Of a stretch of DNA of 37,177 bases, positions 1 through 7,019 are shown piece by piece; positions within the stretch are counted from its first letter, which is position 1, and each line of letters opens with the position of its first letter. A program made the translations under genes and the position numbers. Under the pieces are notes generated by a model, which worked only from the letters and a program-made list of their open reading frames with translations, had not been told where the DNA came from and did not search any database. Origin of the DNA: Rhizobium sp. AAP43 (lineage in GTDB: Bacteria > Pseudomonadota > Alphaproteobacteria > Rhizobiales > Rhizobiaceae); contig NZ_LJHS01000031.1 in the NCBI RefSeq assembly GCF_001296045.1, positions 1 to 37,177 on the forward strand. The letters run 5' to 3'.

Positions 1-67
1 TTGGGGCAACTCAAAGACCGTCGCCGCCTTGCCAGAGAGACGCATGCAAGCGGGAACAGACGCCGAA

Positions 68-124
68 CGGGGCGCCGGAAGGAGCCACATACTACTACTT
101 AGACAGGCTGCTTCTGGCGCCCCG
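68..124. other. Long hairpin in the intergenic region
   Basis: Bases 68-81 pair with 111-124 over 14 positions, all canonical in RNA apart from one G-U pair, around a loop of about 29 nt that contains a TAC triplet run. No U-tract follows directly, so it is not an ordinary intrinsic terminator; a short T run occurs later at 186-190. It lies downstream of the cobalamin adenosyltransferase gene on the minus strand. It could be a 3' stabilising structure of that operon or part of an unannotated small RNA on either strand. The structure is seen directly; any role is inference. Confidence 0.45.
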
Positions 125-240
125 TCCGAGACAAGTTTCAGGCACACCCGGAGGGAGAGATCCCGCCCGGCGGCGAAGCTTGGGGTTTTTGAAAGATAGG
201 TTCCTGAGGGGTGAGAAAGCGGGCCGCAAGCGCGGAGCCC

Positions 241-434
241 TTCTCCCTCTTGGTGGGGAGAAAGCGATTTCGATGAATTAGGCGAGCGTAAGCCGCCTAA
301 ACATCAGAAATCGCTAGTGAGGGGGGCCGTTCGTCGTGCCACCATCACCGATCCCCTCACCAACAAAATCTGAGGTTTAGCCCTCAATCGGGCTAAGCCC
401 TCGATTTTGTAACCTCTCCCACAAGGGGGAGAGG
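241..434. repeat. Mosaic palindromic intergenic repeat (RIME-like)
   Basis: Five consecutive inverted repeats fill this stretch: 241-247 with 256-262, 264-283 with 295-314, 317-324 with 353-360, 364-383 with 390-409, and 413-420 with 427-434. The outer pairs have CTCTCCC/GGGAGAG-type arms. Such arms and the modular build are typical of Rhizobium intergenic mosaic elements (the RIME class), which sit between genes in many copies. No second copy was seen in this window, so repetitiveness in the genome is inferred. The stretch contains no convincing ORF. Confidence 0.6.
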
Positions 435-481
435 GGCCACCGCATACCGCAGCACGCACCAAGGGAGACTAGACCCCATCC

Positions 482-1060
482 TCACCTGTTCTTCCCCGGC
501 ACCCACAGGACATCCGCCCGTCCACCATCATTGGCGAATCGCGCTGCAACAAACAGGAAGTCCGACAGGCGGTTGACATATTTCAGCGCCGGCTCGCCGA
601 CCTCTTCGCCGTCGAAGCGCGACAATTCCACCATGATGCGCTCTGCACGTCGCGACGTCGTGCGGGCGAGATGGAGATAGGCGGCGGCGGGGGTGCCACC
701 CGGCAGGATGAAGGATTTCAGCGGGTCGAGGTTGGCATTCAGTTGGTCAATTTCCGTTTCGATCCGGTCGACCTGAGCCTCGATGACGCGCAAGGGTTCG
801 TAAGGCAGAACCTCGCCCGTCTCGGGAGCGGCAAGATCGGCGCCGAGATCGAAGAGATCGTTCTGGATGCGCATCAGCATGGCGTCGAGTTCGGGCAGAT
901 CTGCCGTATGCAGCCGCGCGATGCCGATTGCCGAATTGGTTTCGTCGATCGTGCCATAGGCATCAACGCGCAGGTCGTGTTTCAGGCGGCGCGGGCCGGT
1001 GACGAGGGCTGTCGTGCCGTCGTCGCCGGTGCGGGTGTAGATCTTGTTGAGCTTGACCAT
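482..1060 (-). CDS. Cob(I)alamin adenosyltransferase, PduO type
   Basis: This 192-aa protein should transfer the 5'-deoxyadenosyl group of ATP to cob(I)alamin or a corrinoid precursor, giving coenzyme B12 in the cytosol. The PduO-type N-terminal signature is present (YTRTGDDGTT, then VDAYGTIDETN at about residues 32-42), as are the later RRAERIM segment and the C-terminal NRLSDFLFVAAR helix. The length fits the single-domain family. A GAAGGAGG Shine-Dalgarno lies just upstream of the ATG at 1060. The HIG1-like gene ends 11 nt upstream on the same strand, so the two are probably co-transcribed. The type (PduO rather than CobA or EutT) is clear; whether its main job is de novo synthesis or salvage cannot be told from here. 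Confidence 0.93.
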   Translation of the reverse strand: MVKLNKIYTRTGDDGTTALVTGPRRLKHDLRVDAYGTIDETNSAIGIARLHTADLPELDAMLMRIQNDLFDLGADLAAPETGEVLPYEPLRVIEAQVDRIETEIDQLNANLDPLKSFILPGGTPAAAYLHLARTTSRRAERIMVELSRFDGEEVGEPALKYVNRLSDFLFVAARFANDGGRADVLWVPGKNR

Positions 1061-1071
1061 GATCGCCTCCT

Positions 1072-1269
1072 TCAGCGCCCGCCACCGGTGACCCAGAGGG
1101 TCAGCATGATCAGCGCGATGGCGGCGGCCTGCAGCACGATGCGCGCCTGCATCAGCTTGTTGGAGGTGTTGCCGTTGCCGCCCTTCATCATGACGAAGAG
1201 GCCGCGCATCAGCACCAGGGCAACGAGGCCCATGACGATCAGGGTGAGGGTTGTGAGGAAAGCGGACAT
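1072..1269 (-). CDS. HIG1-domain-like twin-transmembrane small protein
   Basis: This is a 65-aa protein with two predicted membrane helices, about residues 4-28 and 46-61, joined by a short basic loop containing the stretch NTSNKLMQARIVLQ. That arrangement, and the (N)KLM-R-R/IxxQ type loop, matches the small alphaproteobacterial proteins related to the hypoxia-induced HIG1 family, whose mitochondrial members associate with cytochrome oxidase. A respiratory role here is inference. It lies between the SDR gene (72-nt gap) and the cobalamin adenosyltransferase gene (11-nt gap), suggesting a three-gene minus-strand operon. The only upstream Shine-Dalgarno-like sequence is a weak AAAGG about 10 nt from the ATG. 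Confidence 0.85.
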   Translation of the reverse strand: MSAFLTTLTLIVMGLVALVLMRGLFVMMKGGNGNTSNKLMQARIVLQAAAIALIMLTLWVTGGGR

Positions 1270-1341
1270 GAGTGGCTATGCCTTTGTTGGGTGCTGGGCC
1301 TCTGCTGCGCCTCGTCGAGGAAGCGCTCTTGGTCGTGCTTT

Positions 1342-2166
1342 TCAGTCCAGCGATCGCATCAGTCGGTAAAAGAGATCCGCCGGCATCAGGCGCTTTAGCA
1401 GCGCACCCTGCTTGGCCGGCTTGGTCACCACGTAATGTGGGCGAGAGCGCCTTGCGGTCAAGGCGTGGTCCAAGACTTTGTAGACCGCTTCCGGCCCGAG
1501 TTTGTGGCGATTTACGGGGCCTGTGCCATTCAGTCGCGCCAGCTGGCGGCGATAGTCTTCGGCGTGGACCGAATTCTCAAGATCGATCGCAGCCTGGATG
1601 TGGTGAAGGGCGTTTGCGGTGAAACGGCTATCGATCGGACCGGGCTCGATCAGGCTTACCTGTACGCCCGAACCTTCGAGCTCCATCCGGAGCGTCAGCG
1701 ACAGGCCCTCAAGGGCGTATTTCGAGGCCGTGTAGGCGCCGCGCCAGCGATAGGGAAGAAGGCCGAGAATGGAGGAGCATTGCACGATGCGGCCCGAGCC
1801 TTGCGCCCGCATGGCCGGGATCACCCGGCGCGTCAGATCATGCCAGCCGAAGAGATTGGTCTCGAACTGGGCCCGGAGCGCCTCCGTCGGCAGATCCTCC
1901 ACGGCACCCGGCTGGCCATAGGCGCCGTTGTTGAACAGGGCATCGAGCCGGCCGCCGGTGCGCGCGAAGACGTCTCCGACAAGAGCCTCGATGCTTTCAG
2001 GATCGGTATAGTCCATGATCAGAACCTCGATCCCCTCCGCTTCGAGTGCCTTGCCGTCCTCCGGCTTGCGCACGGTTGCGAACACCCGCCAGCTGTCGCG
2101 CTTCAGCGCGCTTGCACAATAGGCGCCAATGCCCGAAGAACAGCCTGTGACGATGATGCTGCGCAC
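1342..2166 (-). CDS. SDR-family NAD(P)-dependent oxidoreductase
   Basis: This is a classical short-chain dehydrogenase/reductase of 274 aa. The N-terminus reads VRSIIVTGCSSGIG, giving the TGxxxGIG cofactor loop at about residues 7-14. An NNG-type motif (ALFNNGAYG), the catalytic Ser in CSSILG and the YTASK active-site motif follow in the expected order. The frame stays open far upstream, but the GTG at 2166 is preferred because AGGGGA sits 7 nt before it and family homology begins there. The C-terminal extension FYRLMRSLD is typical of SDRs annotated as retinol- or hydroxysteroid-dehydrogenase-like, but the substrate cannot be assigned. It is divergent from the YihY gene, with 90 bp between starts, and probably leads the operon that includes the HIG1-like and adenosyltransferase genes. 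Confidence 0.9.
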   Translation of the reverse strand: MRSIIVTGCSSGIGAYCASALKRDSWRVFATVRKPEDGKALEAEGIEVLIMDYTDPESIEALVGDVFARTGGRLDALFNNGAYGQPGAVEDLPTEALRAQFETNLFGWHDLTRRVIPAMRAQGSGRIVQCSSILGLLPYRWRGAYTASKYALEGLSLTLRMELEGSGVQVSLIEPGPIDSRFTANALHHIQAAIDLENSVHAEDYRRQLARLNGTGPVNRHKLGPEAVYKVLDHALTARRSRPHYVVTKPAKQGALLKRLMPADLFYRLMRSLD

Positions 2167-2256
2167 GCTATTCCCCTGCCGTTCCTGTACAAATGCGGTC
2201 GGGTTTCCCATATTCGGCCGCATGTGACAATCGGGCGGGCCCAAGAAGGAGACTGG

Positions 2257-3150
2257 ATGCCGACTTTCCTGCGGATGCTCTACAAGGTCGGTTTCGACGC
2301 GATCTGGCACTTTTCCGAGGATGACGGCTGGGCCATGGCCAGCCATGTTGCGCTGTCGGCCATCCTGGCGCTCTTTCCCTTTTTGATCTTCGGCACAGCG
2401 CTCGCCAGTTTTCTCGGCGCGGACCAGTTTGCCGAAACGGCCGTGCATCTGATCTTCGACACCTGGCCCGAGACGATTGCCACGCCGCTGTCCGAACAGG
2501 TGGTGCAGGTACTCACCATCCCGCGCGGCGGTCTGTTGACGATTTCGGTGCTGGCGGCGGCCTATTTTGCCTCGAACGGGGTGGAGGCACTGCGCATCTC
2601 GCTCAACCGCGCTTACCGTGTTTATGAAACGCGGCCCTGGTATCTCACCCGGCTGCTCAGCCTCGGCTTCGTGCTGGCCGCCGTGGTGATCCTGGCGGCC
2701 ATCAGCGCGCTGCTTGTCGCCGTACCGGTGGCTCTCGCCTATGCGGAAAACCTCTTCCCTTTCCTCAAAGACTTTCTGGCGACGGTGGCCAATTGGCGGG
2801 TTTATGGGACGGTCGCCTTCCTGATCGTGGCGCTCGTCGTGTTCCATCTCGGCCTGCCGGCCGGGCGCCGCCGGTTGATCGATGTGCTTCCCGGCGTGTT
2901 GCTGACGCTGGCGCTCTGGCTGATCGGCGCCTTGCTCTTCGCCTACTATCTCGGCACTTTCGCCAATTATGCCGCCACGTATGCCGGCCTTGCTTCGATC
3001 ATGATCGTGCTGGTCTTCCTTTACATGGTCGGCGCGATCTTCATCATCGGGGCAGAGTTCAATGCAGCCCTGATGAAGTTCAAGGTGGTGCCGGTGAAGG
3101 GCCAGCCGGATGTGGGGATATCAAATCCCGACCAGGCTGCGGATATCTGA
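2257..3150 (+). CDS. YihY/virulence factor BrkB family membrane protein
   Basis: This 297-aa integral membrane protein belongs to the YihY/BrkB family, which older annotations wrongly called ribonuclease BN. Family landmarks are the N-terminal DDGWAMASHVALSAILALFP, the middle ASNGVEALRISLNRAY with ETRPW, and LPAGRRR before the last helices. About six membrane segments can be read by hydropathy. The ATG at 2257 is preferred because AAGAAGGAGA precedes it and family similarity starts here, although the frame is open much further upstream. Function in this family is not established; transport or envelope roles have been suggested. The last 30 bases overlap the end of gluQ on the opposite strand. 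Confidence 0.9.
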   Translation: MPTFLRMLYKVGFDAIWHFSEDDGWAMASHVALSAILALFPFLIFGTALASFLGADQFAETAVHLIFDTWPETIATPLSEQVVQVLTIPRGGLLTISVLAAAYFASNGVEALRISLNRAYRVYETRPWYLTRLLSLGFVLAAVVILAAISALLVAVPVALAYAENLFPFLKDFLATVANWRVYGTVAFLIVALVVFHLGLPAGRRRLIDVLPGVLLTLALWLIGALLFAYYLGTFANYAATYAGLASIMIVLVFLYMVGAIFIIGAEFNAALMKFKVVPVKGQPDVGISNPDQAADI

Positions 3151-4014
3151 GGGCGTCATGCCTTTTTCCCTCAAGGCGCCAAGCGCGGTGTCGCCCTGGC
3201 TCTTCGAGAGCTTTCGGCCATCGGGGCCCAATATCAGCCGGTGGTGATGGTAAAGCGGCGCGGGCAGGCCGAGAAGCACCTGGAGCAGACGGTGCACGGC
3301 GGTCGCATGGAAGAGGTCGAGCCCTCGCACCACATGGGTAACGCCTTGAGCCGCATCGTCAACAGTGACCGCCAGATGATAGCTTGCCGGCGCATCCGAG
3401 CGCCACAGCACGACATCGCCCCAGGCCGCCGGATCGGCGGTGATGTCTCCCCGCTCGCCATCACCGCTGTCCTGCCAGCAAAGTGGGCCGTCGAGGCAGG
3501 CGATTGCCTTTTCCATGTCGAGGCGAAAGGCGAAACGCTCGGCCGTGGCGAGGCGCGCCTCGCGTTCGCCGGCGTCGAGATGCCGCTCTTCGGTCGGATA
3601 TAGCGGTGCGCCGTCGGGATCACGCGGCCAGGGGCCTGCCTCGCGCTCGTAGGCCGAAACCCGCGCCTTGACCTCGCCGCGGGTGAGAAAGGCCGGGTAA
3701 GCCAGGCCGCGCTCGATCAGGCGGTCGAGGGCCGCGCGGTAGAGGGCGAAATGCTCCGACTGGCGGCGAACCGGCTGCTCGTAACGGAGGCCCAGCCAGT
3801 CGAGATCGGCAAGGATTGCCTGCTCAAACTCCGGCGTACACCGGGTGAGGTCGATATCCTCCAGTCTGAGCAGCAGGCGGCCGCCGCAGGATTTCGCCAT
3901 ATCGGCATTGAGAAGTGCTGACAGCGCATGGCCGAGATGCAGCCGCCCGTTCGGGCTTGGGGCAAACCGGAAGACGGGTGGGCCATTGGCGATTTGACGG
4001 ATGCGCTCGCTCAT
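3121..4014 (-). CDS. gluQ: Glutamyl-Q tRNA(Asp) synthetase
   Basis: This 297-aa paralogue of the catalytic half of glutamyl-tRNA synthetase is expected to activate glutamate and attach it to queuosine at position 34 of tRNA(Asp). The HIGH-type motif lies in FAPSPNGRLHLGHA near the N-terminus, and the KMSKS-type motif is GRKLSKSQGD near the C-terminus. The anticodon-binding domain of GluRS is absent, which with the length identifies GluQ-RS. The ATG at 4014 has GAAGGA 5 nt upstream; 31 extra in-frame residues upstream do not look conserved. The cysteines of the zinc site known from E. coli YadB are not in the equivalent region (see findings). The 3' end overlaps the YihY gene by 30 bp. Confidence 0.92.
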   Translation of the reverse strand: MSERIRQIANGPPVFRFAPSPNGRLHLGHALSALLNADMAKSCGGRLLLRLEDIDLTRCTPEFEQAILADLDWLGLRYEQPVRRQSEHFALYRAALDRLIERGLAYPAFLTRGEVKARVSAYEREAGPWPRDPDGAPLYPTEERHLDAGEREARLATAERFAFRLDMEKAIACLDGPLCWQDSGDGERGDITADPAAWGDVVLWRSDAPASYHLAVTVDDAAQGVTHVVRGLDLFHATAVHRLLQVLLGLPAPLYHHHRLILGPDGRKLSKSQGDTALGALREKGMTPSDIRSLVGI

Positions 4015-4063
4015 GGTTTTCCTTCGCATGTGGGGACGAGAAGGAAAAGGGGTGGATGGCGTG

Positions 4064-4705
4064 ATGATGATCCGCAACGAGGCGGACCTTTCGGCAGGAT
4101 TGGACATGCTGCTTCAGCGGGATCCGCGGCTCTGTCCGATCGCCGATGCCTGCGGCCCCTTGCCGCTGCGCCTCTCGGCCCCCGGCTTTGCCGGGCTTGC
4201 CTCGATCATCGTCTCACAGATGGTGTCGCGGGCGAGTGCAGATGCGATTTGGCGGCGGATGACGGCTGTTCTCGGGCATCGGCCGACGGCGGAGGATTAC
4301 CTTGCGCTTCCGGTGGAGGTGGTATCGACCTTCGGCCTGTCGCGGGGCAAGGCCCAGGCGCTTGATGCGGCTGCCAAGGCCGATCTCGGCGGCCCGTTCC
4401 GGCTCGATGAACTGACGGAGATGCCCGGTCCCCAGGCGATCTCGGCCCTGACGGGCCTCAAGGGCGTCGGCCCCTGGACAGCGGAAGTCTACCTGATGTT
4501 CTGCGGTGGCCATCCCGACATCTTTCCTGTTGGCGATGTGGCGCTGAGGATCGCCGTCGGCGATGTCTTCTTCGGCGGGGAGCGGCCCTTGCCGGATGCG
4601 GTTGCGGCCTGTGCCAAAGCCTGGAGCCCGGTGCGTTCGGTCGCAGCCAGGCTGTTTTGGGCCCATTATGCGCGGCGCACGGGACGTGTTGCCCTCCCGC
4701 GCTGA
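4064..4705 (+). CDS. DNA-3-methyladenine glycosylase, AlkA/HhH-GPD type
   Basis: This base-excision repair glycosylase of about 213 aa is expected to remove alkylated purines from DNA. The helix-hairpin-helix is LTGLKGVGPWTAEVYLMF, followed at the expected distance by the catalytic aspartate in DIFPVGD (about Asp158 from this start). The AlkA-type start SAPGFAGLASIIVSQMVS is also present. It lacks the N-terminal beta domain of E. coli AlkA, as is usual for short family members. The start is uncertain: an in-frame GTG at 4052 has AAGGA 6 nt upstream, while the ATGs at 4064 and 4067 sit where conserved sequence begins. It is divergent from gluQ, with starts about 50 bp apart. Confidence 0.88.
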   Translation: MMIRNEADLSAGLDMLLQRDPRLCPIADACGPLPLRLSAPGFAGLASIIVSQMVSRASADAIWRRMTAVLGHRPTAEDYLALPVEVVSTFGLSRGKAQALDAAAKADLGGPFRLDELTEMPGPQAISALTGLKGVGPWTAEVYLMFCGGHPDIFPVGDVALRIAVGDVFFGGERPLPDAVAACAKAWSPVRSVAARLFWAHYARRTGRVALPR

Positions 4706-4747
4706 GCGACCTTCCGCCGCGCCTCGGATCGCGCCGAAGATTCAGGC

Positions 4748-4777
4748 TTCACAATGCTGTAACAAGAGACCTAATAT
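4748..4777 (+). promoter_or_regulatory. Candidate sigma-70 type promoter of the HNH gene
   Basis: TTCACA at 4748-4753 and TAATAT at 4772-4777 are separated by 18 bp, 35 bp upstream of the TTG start of the HNH gene. The -10 box is good and the -35 box moderate. It lies in a locally AT-rich gap between two genes that face the same way. Confidence 0.45.
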
Positions 4778-4812
4778 AGAGATGCAGATGCAGAATCGAT
4801 CAGGAGTTCGCC

Positions 4813-5370
4813 TTGACGATTGCAGTTTCTCCCCAGGCCCTTCCGGCACTCGTCCTGAATGCCGACTACAGGCCACTGAGTTATTACCCCTTGTCGCTGT
4901 GGTCCTGGCAGGACGCGATCAAGGCGGTCTTCCTCGACCGTGTCAACATCATCGCTGAATATGATCACTCGGTCTGCTCACCGAGCTTCTCGATGAAGCT
5001 GCCGAGCGTGGTCAGTCTCAAGACCTATATCCAGCCGACCCGCAACCCGGCCTTCACCCGTTTCAACGTATTTCTGCGCGACCGGTTCGAGTGCCAGTAT
5101 TGCGGCTCGGATGACGACCTGACCTTCGATCACGTCATTCCGCGCGCCCATGGCGGCGAAACGACCTGGGAAAACGTCGTGGCGGCCTGCTCGCCCTGTA
5201 ACCTGCGCAAGGGCTCCAAGCTGCCGAAACAGGCGGGCATGCATCCGCATCAATCGCCCTATCGGCCGACGGTGCAGGACCTGCACAATAATGGCCGGCT
5301 GTTCCCGCCGAACTACCTGCATGAAAGCTGGATGGACTATCTTTACTGGGATACCGAGCTTCAGCCTTAA
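4813..5370 (+). CDS. HNH endonuclease family protein
   Basis: This 185-aa protein has a C-terminal-half HNH nuclease domain with two zinc-ribbon pairs (CQYC, then CSPCN) flanking FDHVIPRAHGG; the His of DHVIP and the later Asn of CSPCNLRKG are the expected active-site residues. An N-terminal block with VLNADYRPLSYYPLSLWSW is shared by a widespread group of stand-alone HNH proteins of unknown role. It uses TTG as start codon: CAGGAG at 4801-4806 is ideally spaced and an in-frame stop lies shortly upstream, with no ATG between. Nothing nearby suggests an intron, toxin or restriction system, so a housekeeping nucleic-acid role is possible but unproven. Confidence 0.9.
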   Translation: MTIAVSPQALPALVLNADYRPLSYYPLSLWSWQDAIKAVFLDRVNIIAEYDHSVCSPSFSMKLPSVVSLKTYIQPTRNPAFTRFNVFLRDRFECQYCGSDDDLTFDHVIPRAHGGETTWENVVAACSPCNLRKGSKLPKQAGMHPHQSPYRPTVQDLHNNGRLFPPNYLHESWMDYLYWDTELQP

Positions 5371-5446
5371 AGGGCTGACCGCCAGGGCTTGGCCAGGGCT
5401 TTCTCTTGAGGGACCGGCGATTTGATCGTCGGCTGGTCCTTCCTCT

Positions 5447-5962
5447 TTACGCGCTCCGTTTGCGGAAACCGCCCCAGAGCGCGAGGGAGGCGAGGGCTGC
5501 GCTGGTCAGCACATTCCAGCCGGCAAACGAGAGGCCGAGCACTCGAAGCGTCGCTTCGGTGCAGGACGGTGCCTTGGTGGCATTCAGCGCATCCAGCACA
5601 TTGACCGGCGTATCGCCACCGGTGGCACCGATGGTGCAGCTGGCAGGACCCTCCCAGAACTTCCATTCGACGCCGGAATGGTAGATGCCCATGCCCATGC
5701 CGACCAGCATGAGGATAGCGATGGCAAGGAACAGCAGTTTCGTGACCATCGGCGGCAGGCGCAGGATCGACGAGAGCATGGCAGCGATGCCGACACCGAC
5801 GCCGATGTAATAGGGATTGCGCTGCATCAGGCACAGTGCGCAGGGAATGTAACCGCCGATATGCTCAAAGCCGAGTGCCGAGCCGACGACCAGCGCCATG
5901 CCGAAGGTCAGAAGGCCGGCAAGCATCCTGTCGGACTTGAAGGGGGTGAGGATGGCGTTCAT
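5447..5962 (-). CDS. DsbB-like disulfide bond formation protein
   Basis: This 171-aa inner-membrane protein has four predicted helices and two cysteine pairs placed as in DsbB: CALC (Cys41, Cys44) after the first helix and Cys109/Cys134 in the second periplasmic loop. DsbB passes electrons from DsbA to ubiquinone, re-oxidising DsbA. The ATG at 5962 is chosen because hydrophobic family sequence begins there; the frame runs on upstream for 64 codons of non-conserved sequence. The Shine-Dalgarno is weak. The gene converges on the HNH gene. No dsbA is in the window. A GC-rich hairpin at 6112-6127 lies in its upstream region. Confidence 0.9.
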   Translation of the reverse strand: MNAILTPFKSDRMLAGLLTFGMALVVGSALGFEHIGGYIPCALCLMQRNPYYIGVGVGIAAMLSSILRLPPMVTKLLFLAIAILMLVGMGMGIYHSGVEWKFWEGPASCTIGATGGDTPVNVLDALNATKAPSCTEATLRVLGLSFAGWNVLTSAALASLALWGGFRKRSA

Positions 5963-6111
5963 CGCGGTAGCTCTCGGATTTGGAGGTCGACGATCTGGAT
6001 ATCCCCGACAGTCGCACCACCAAAAGGGTGAAAACAAGGCTGCCCAGCCCATGCCGCCAGATCCGCCGCATGTGCTTGCGCGTTTTAGGCAAGCCATCCT
6101 GTGCTGTAAAT

Positions 6112-6127
6112 GGGGCGCTTGCGCCCC
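6112..6127. other. GC-rich hairpin upstream of dsbB-like gene
   Basis: A perfect 7-bp inverted repeat, GGGGCGC-TT-GCGCCCC, lies about 150 nt upstream of the dsbB-like start and before the tRNA promoter. Read on the minus strand it is followed by ATTTAC, which is only weakly terminator-like. It may be a leader structure of the dsbB-like transcript or a transcription boundary. Confidence 0.3.
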
Positions 6128-6191
6128 GACAGCCACCCGAGCTGGAACATTCACGTGAATGGGTGTCTGCGCATATCAGGCGAAAAAGGCG

Positions 6192-6219
6192 TTGACCGCT
6201 CCACCCTGCTTCGTATAGT
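6192..6219 (+). promoter_or_regulatory. tRNA-Leu promoter
   Basis: TTGACC at 6192-6197 and TATAGT at 6214-6219 are 16 bp apart and end 27 bp before the mature 5' end of tRNA-Leu. Spacing and boxes fit a housekeeping sigma-70 promoter, and the position is right for a stable RNA gene. Confidence 0.7.
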
Positions 6220-6246
6220 CCGGCGCAGTCCATCCGACGCTCGTGT

Positions 6247-6331
6247 GCCCCATTGGCGGAACTGGTAGACGCGCTCGACTCAAAATCGAGTTCCGAAAGG
6301 AGTGCTGGTTCGATTCCGGCATGGGGCACCA
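6247..6331 (+). tRNA. tRNA-Leu (anticodon CAA)
   Basis: The acceptor stem GCCCCAT (6247-6253) pairs with ATGGGGC (6321-6327), followed by discriminator A and an encoded CCA at 6329-6331. The anticodon stem CTCGA/TCGAG encloses a seven-base loop with anticodon CAA at 6281-6283, which reads UUG. The long variable arm (class II) and the T arm with TTCGATT are present, all as expected for leucine tRNA. No direct repeat of the 3' end was noticed in the window, so there is no sign of an integrated element at this tRNA. Confidence 0.97.
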
Positions 6332-6354
6332 CCATCTCACATAAGGCAGAAGCG

Positions 6355-6795
6355 ATGACCACGTCCGGCAAGATCCGCATTCCTCAGCCCGTCAAGCGGG
6401 TGACTGTCGATGCCGGGATCCTGCCGAAGGCAGGGTCGTCGGCAAAGCCGGTTTCTGGCGAGGCTAAGGTCAATATCGTGGCGCCAGTTGCGCCGAAGAT
6501 CGCAGCCGCCCGCCAGCAGATGCGCAAGCAGTCCGCCAAGGTTGCCATCGCCAAGATCGACGAGGCCATCGAGGCTGGAACGGTGTCGGCTGCGGATGCG
6601 AAGAAGCTGGTTCTGGCGCTGGCCGTCCGGCGTGTCGGCTCGCAGGATGCGGCCGAGAAGTGGTATCGCAGCCATCACATCGAAGCTTTCGGCGGTCGCA
6701 CCGCTGCCCAGATGGTTCGCGGTGGCGAATTGAAGGCGCTGATCGAGCATATGAAGGCCGAGGCTGCCGCTGCGGTGACTGCCGCCAAGGCTTGA
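6355..6795 (+). CDS. Small protein with DUF2384-like C-terminus, function unknown
   Basis: This 146-aa protein starts 23 nt after tRNA-Leu; the frame is open back through the tRNA, but the ATG at 6355 follows a modest AAGG. The first 45 residues are basic and proline-rich with no clear domain. Residues from about 55 on form predicted helices with KVAIAKIDEAIEAG, and the end (residues about 108-140) contains AFGGRTAAQMVRGGELKALI. This loosely resembles the C-terminal DUF2384 (Xre/MbcA/ParS) domain, whose hallmark is a GGRTP-type turn. No RES-domain or other toxin gene is adjacent, so a toxin-antitoxin role is not supported. It may share the tRNA promoter, since no terminator separates them. 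Confidence 0.7.
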   Translation: MTTSGKIRIPQPVKRVTVDAGILPKAGSSAKPVSGEAKVNIVAPVAPKIAAARQQMRKQSAKVAIAKIDEAIEAGTVSAADAKKLVLALAVRRVGSQDAAEKWYRSHHIEAFGGRTAAQMVRGGELKALIEHMKAEAAAAVTAAKA

Positions 6796-7019
6796 ACCGG
6801 TCAAGCGTTGAGACGGCCGGCTGCTTGCAATCGGTCGGGGCAGACCGAGCATGCCGTGCCTCTGAACATCACAAGACGATTTACCCGTTTGATGCTGCTC
6901 CGGCCCTCCATCGGCTCGTTTTCGGTCGGGCATCCGGCCCCGAACGCGGCCTGCTTCTGCCTGCGGATTGTGCATGTGCGAATTGAATGCTAGCACTTGC
7001 GGCATGATCTTTCGGACCT

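Noticed and set aside
1..240. Cobalamin riboswitch near the adenosyltransferase gene
   Set aside because: The B12-box consensus is not visible, and this region is downstream of the gene, not upstream.
2167..2847. 227-codon N-terminal extension of the SDR gene
   Set aside because: It lies antisense to the YihY coding region and has no SDR similarity; the GTG at 2166 has a good Shine-Dalgarno.
6253..6354. In-frame N-terminal extension of the small protein back into tRNA-Leu
   Set aside because: It would be translated from the tRNA sequence; the ATG at 6355 is a better start.
6247..6795. Possible island insertion at tRNA-Leu
   Set aside because: No integrase, no direct repeat of the tRNA 3' end and core genes on both sides.
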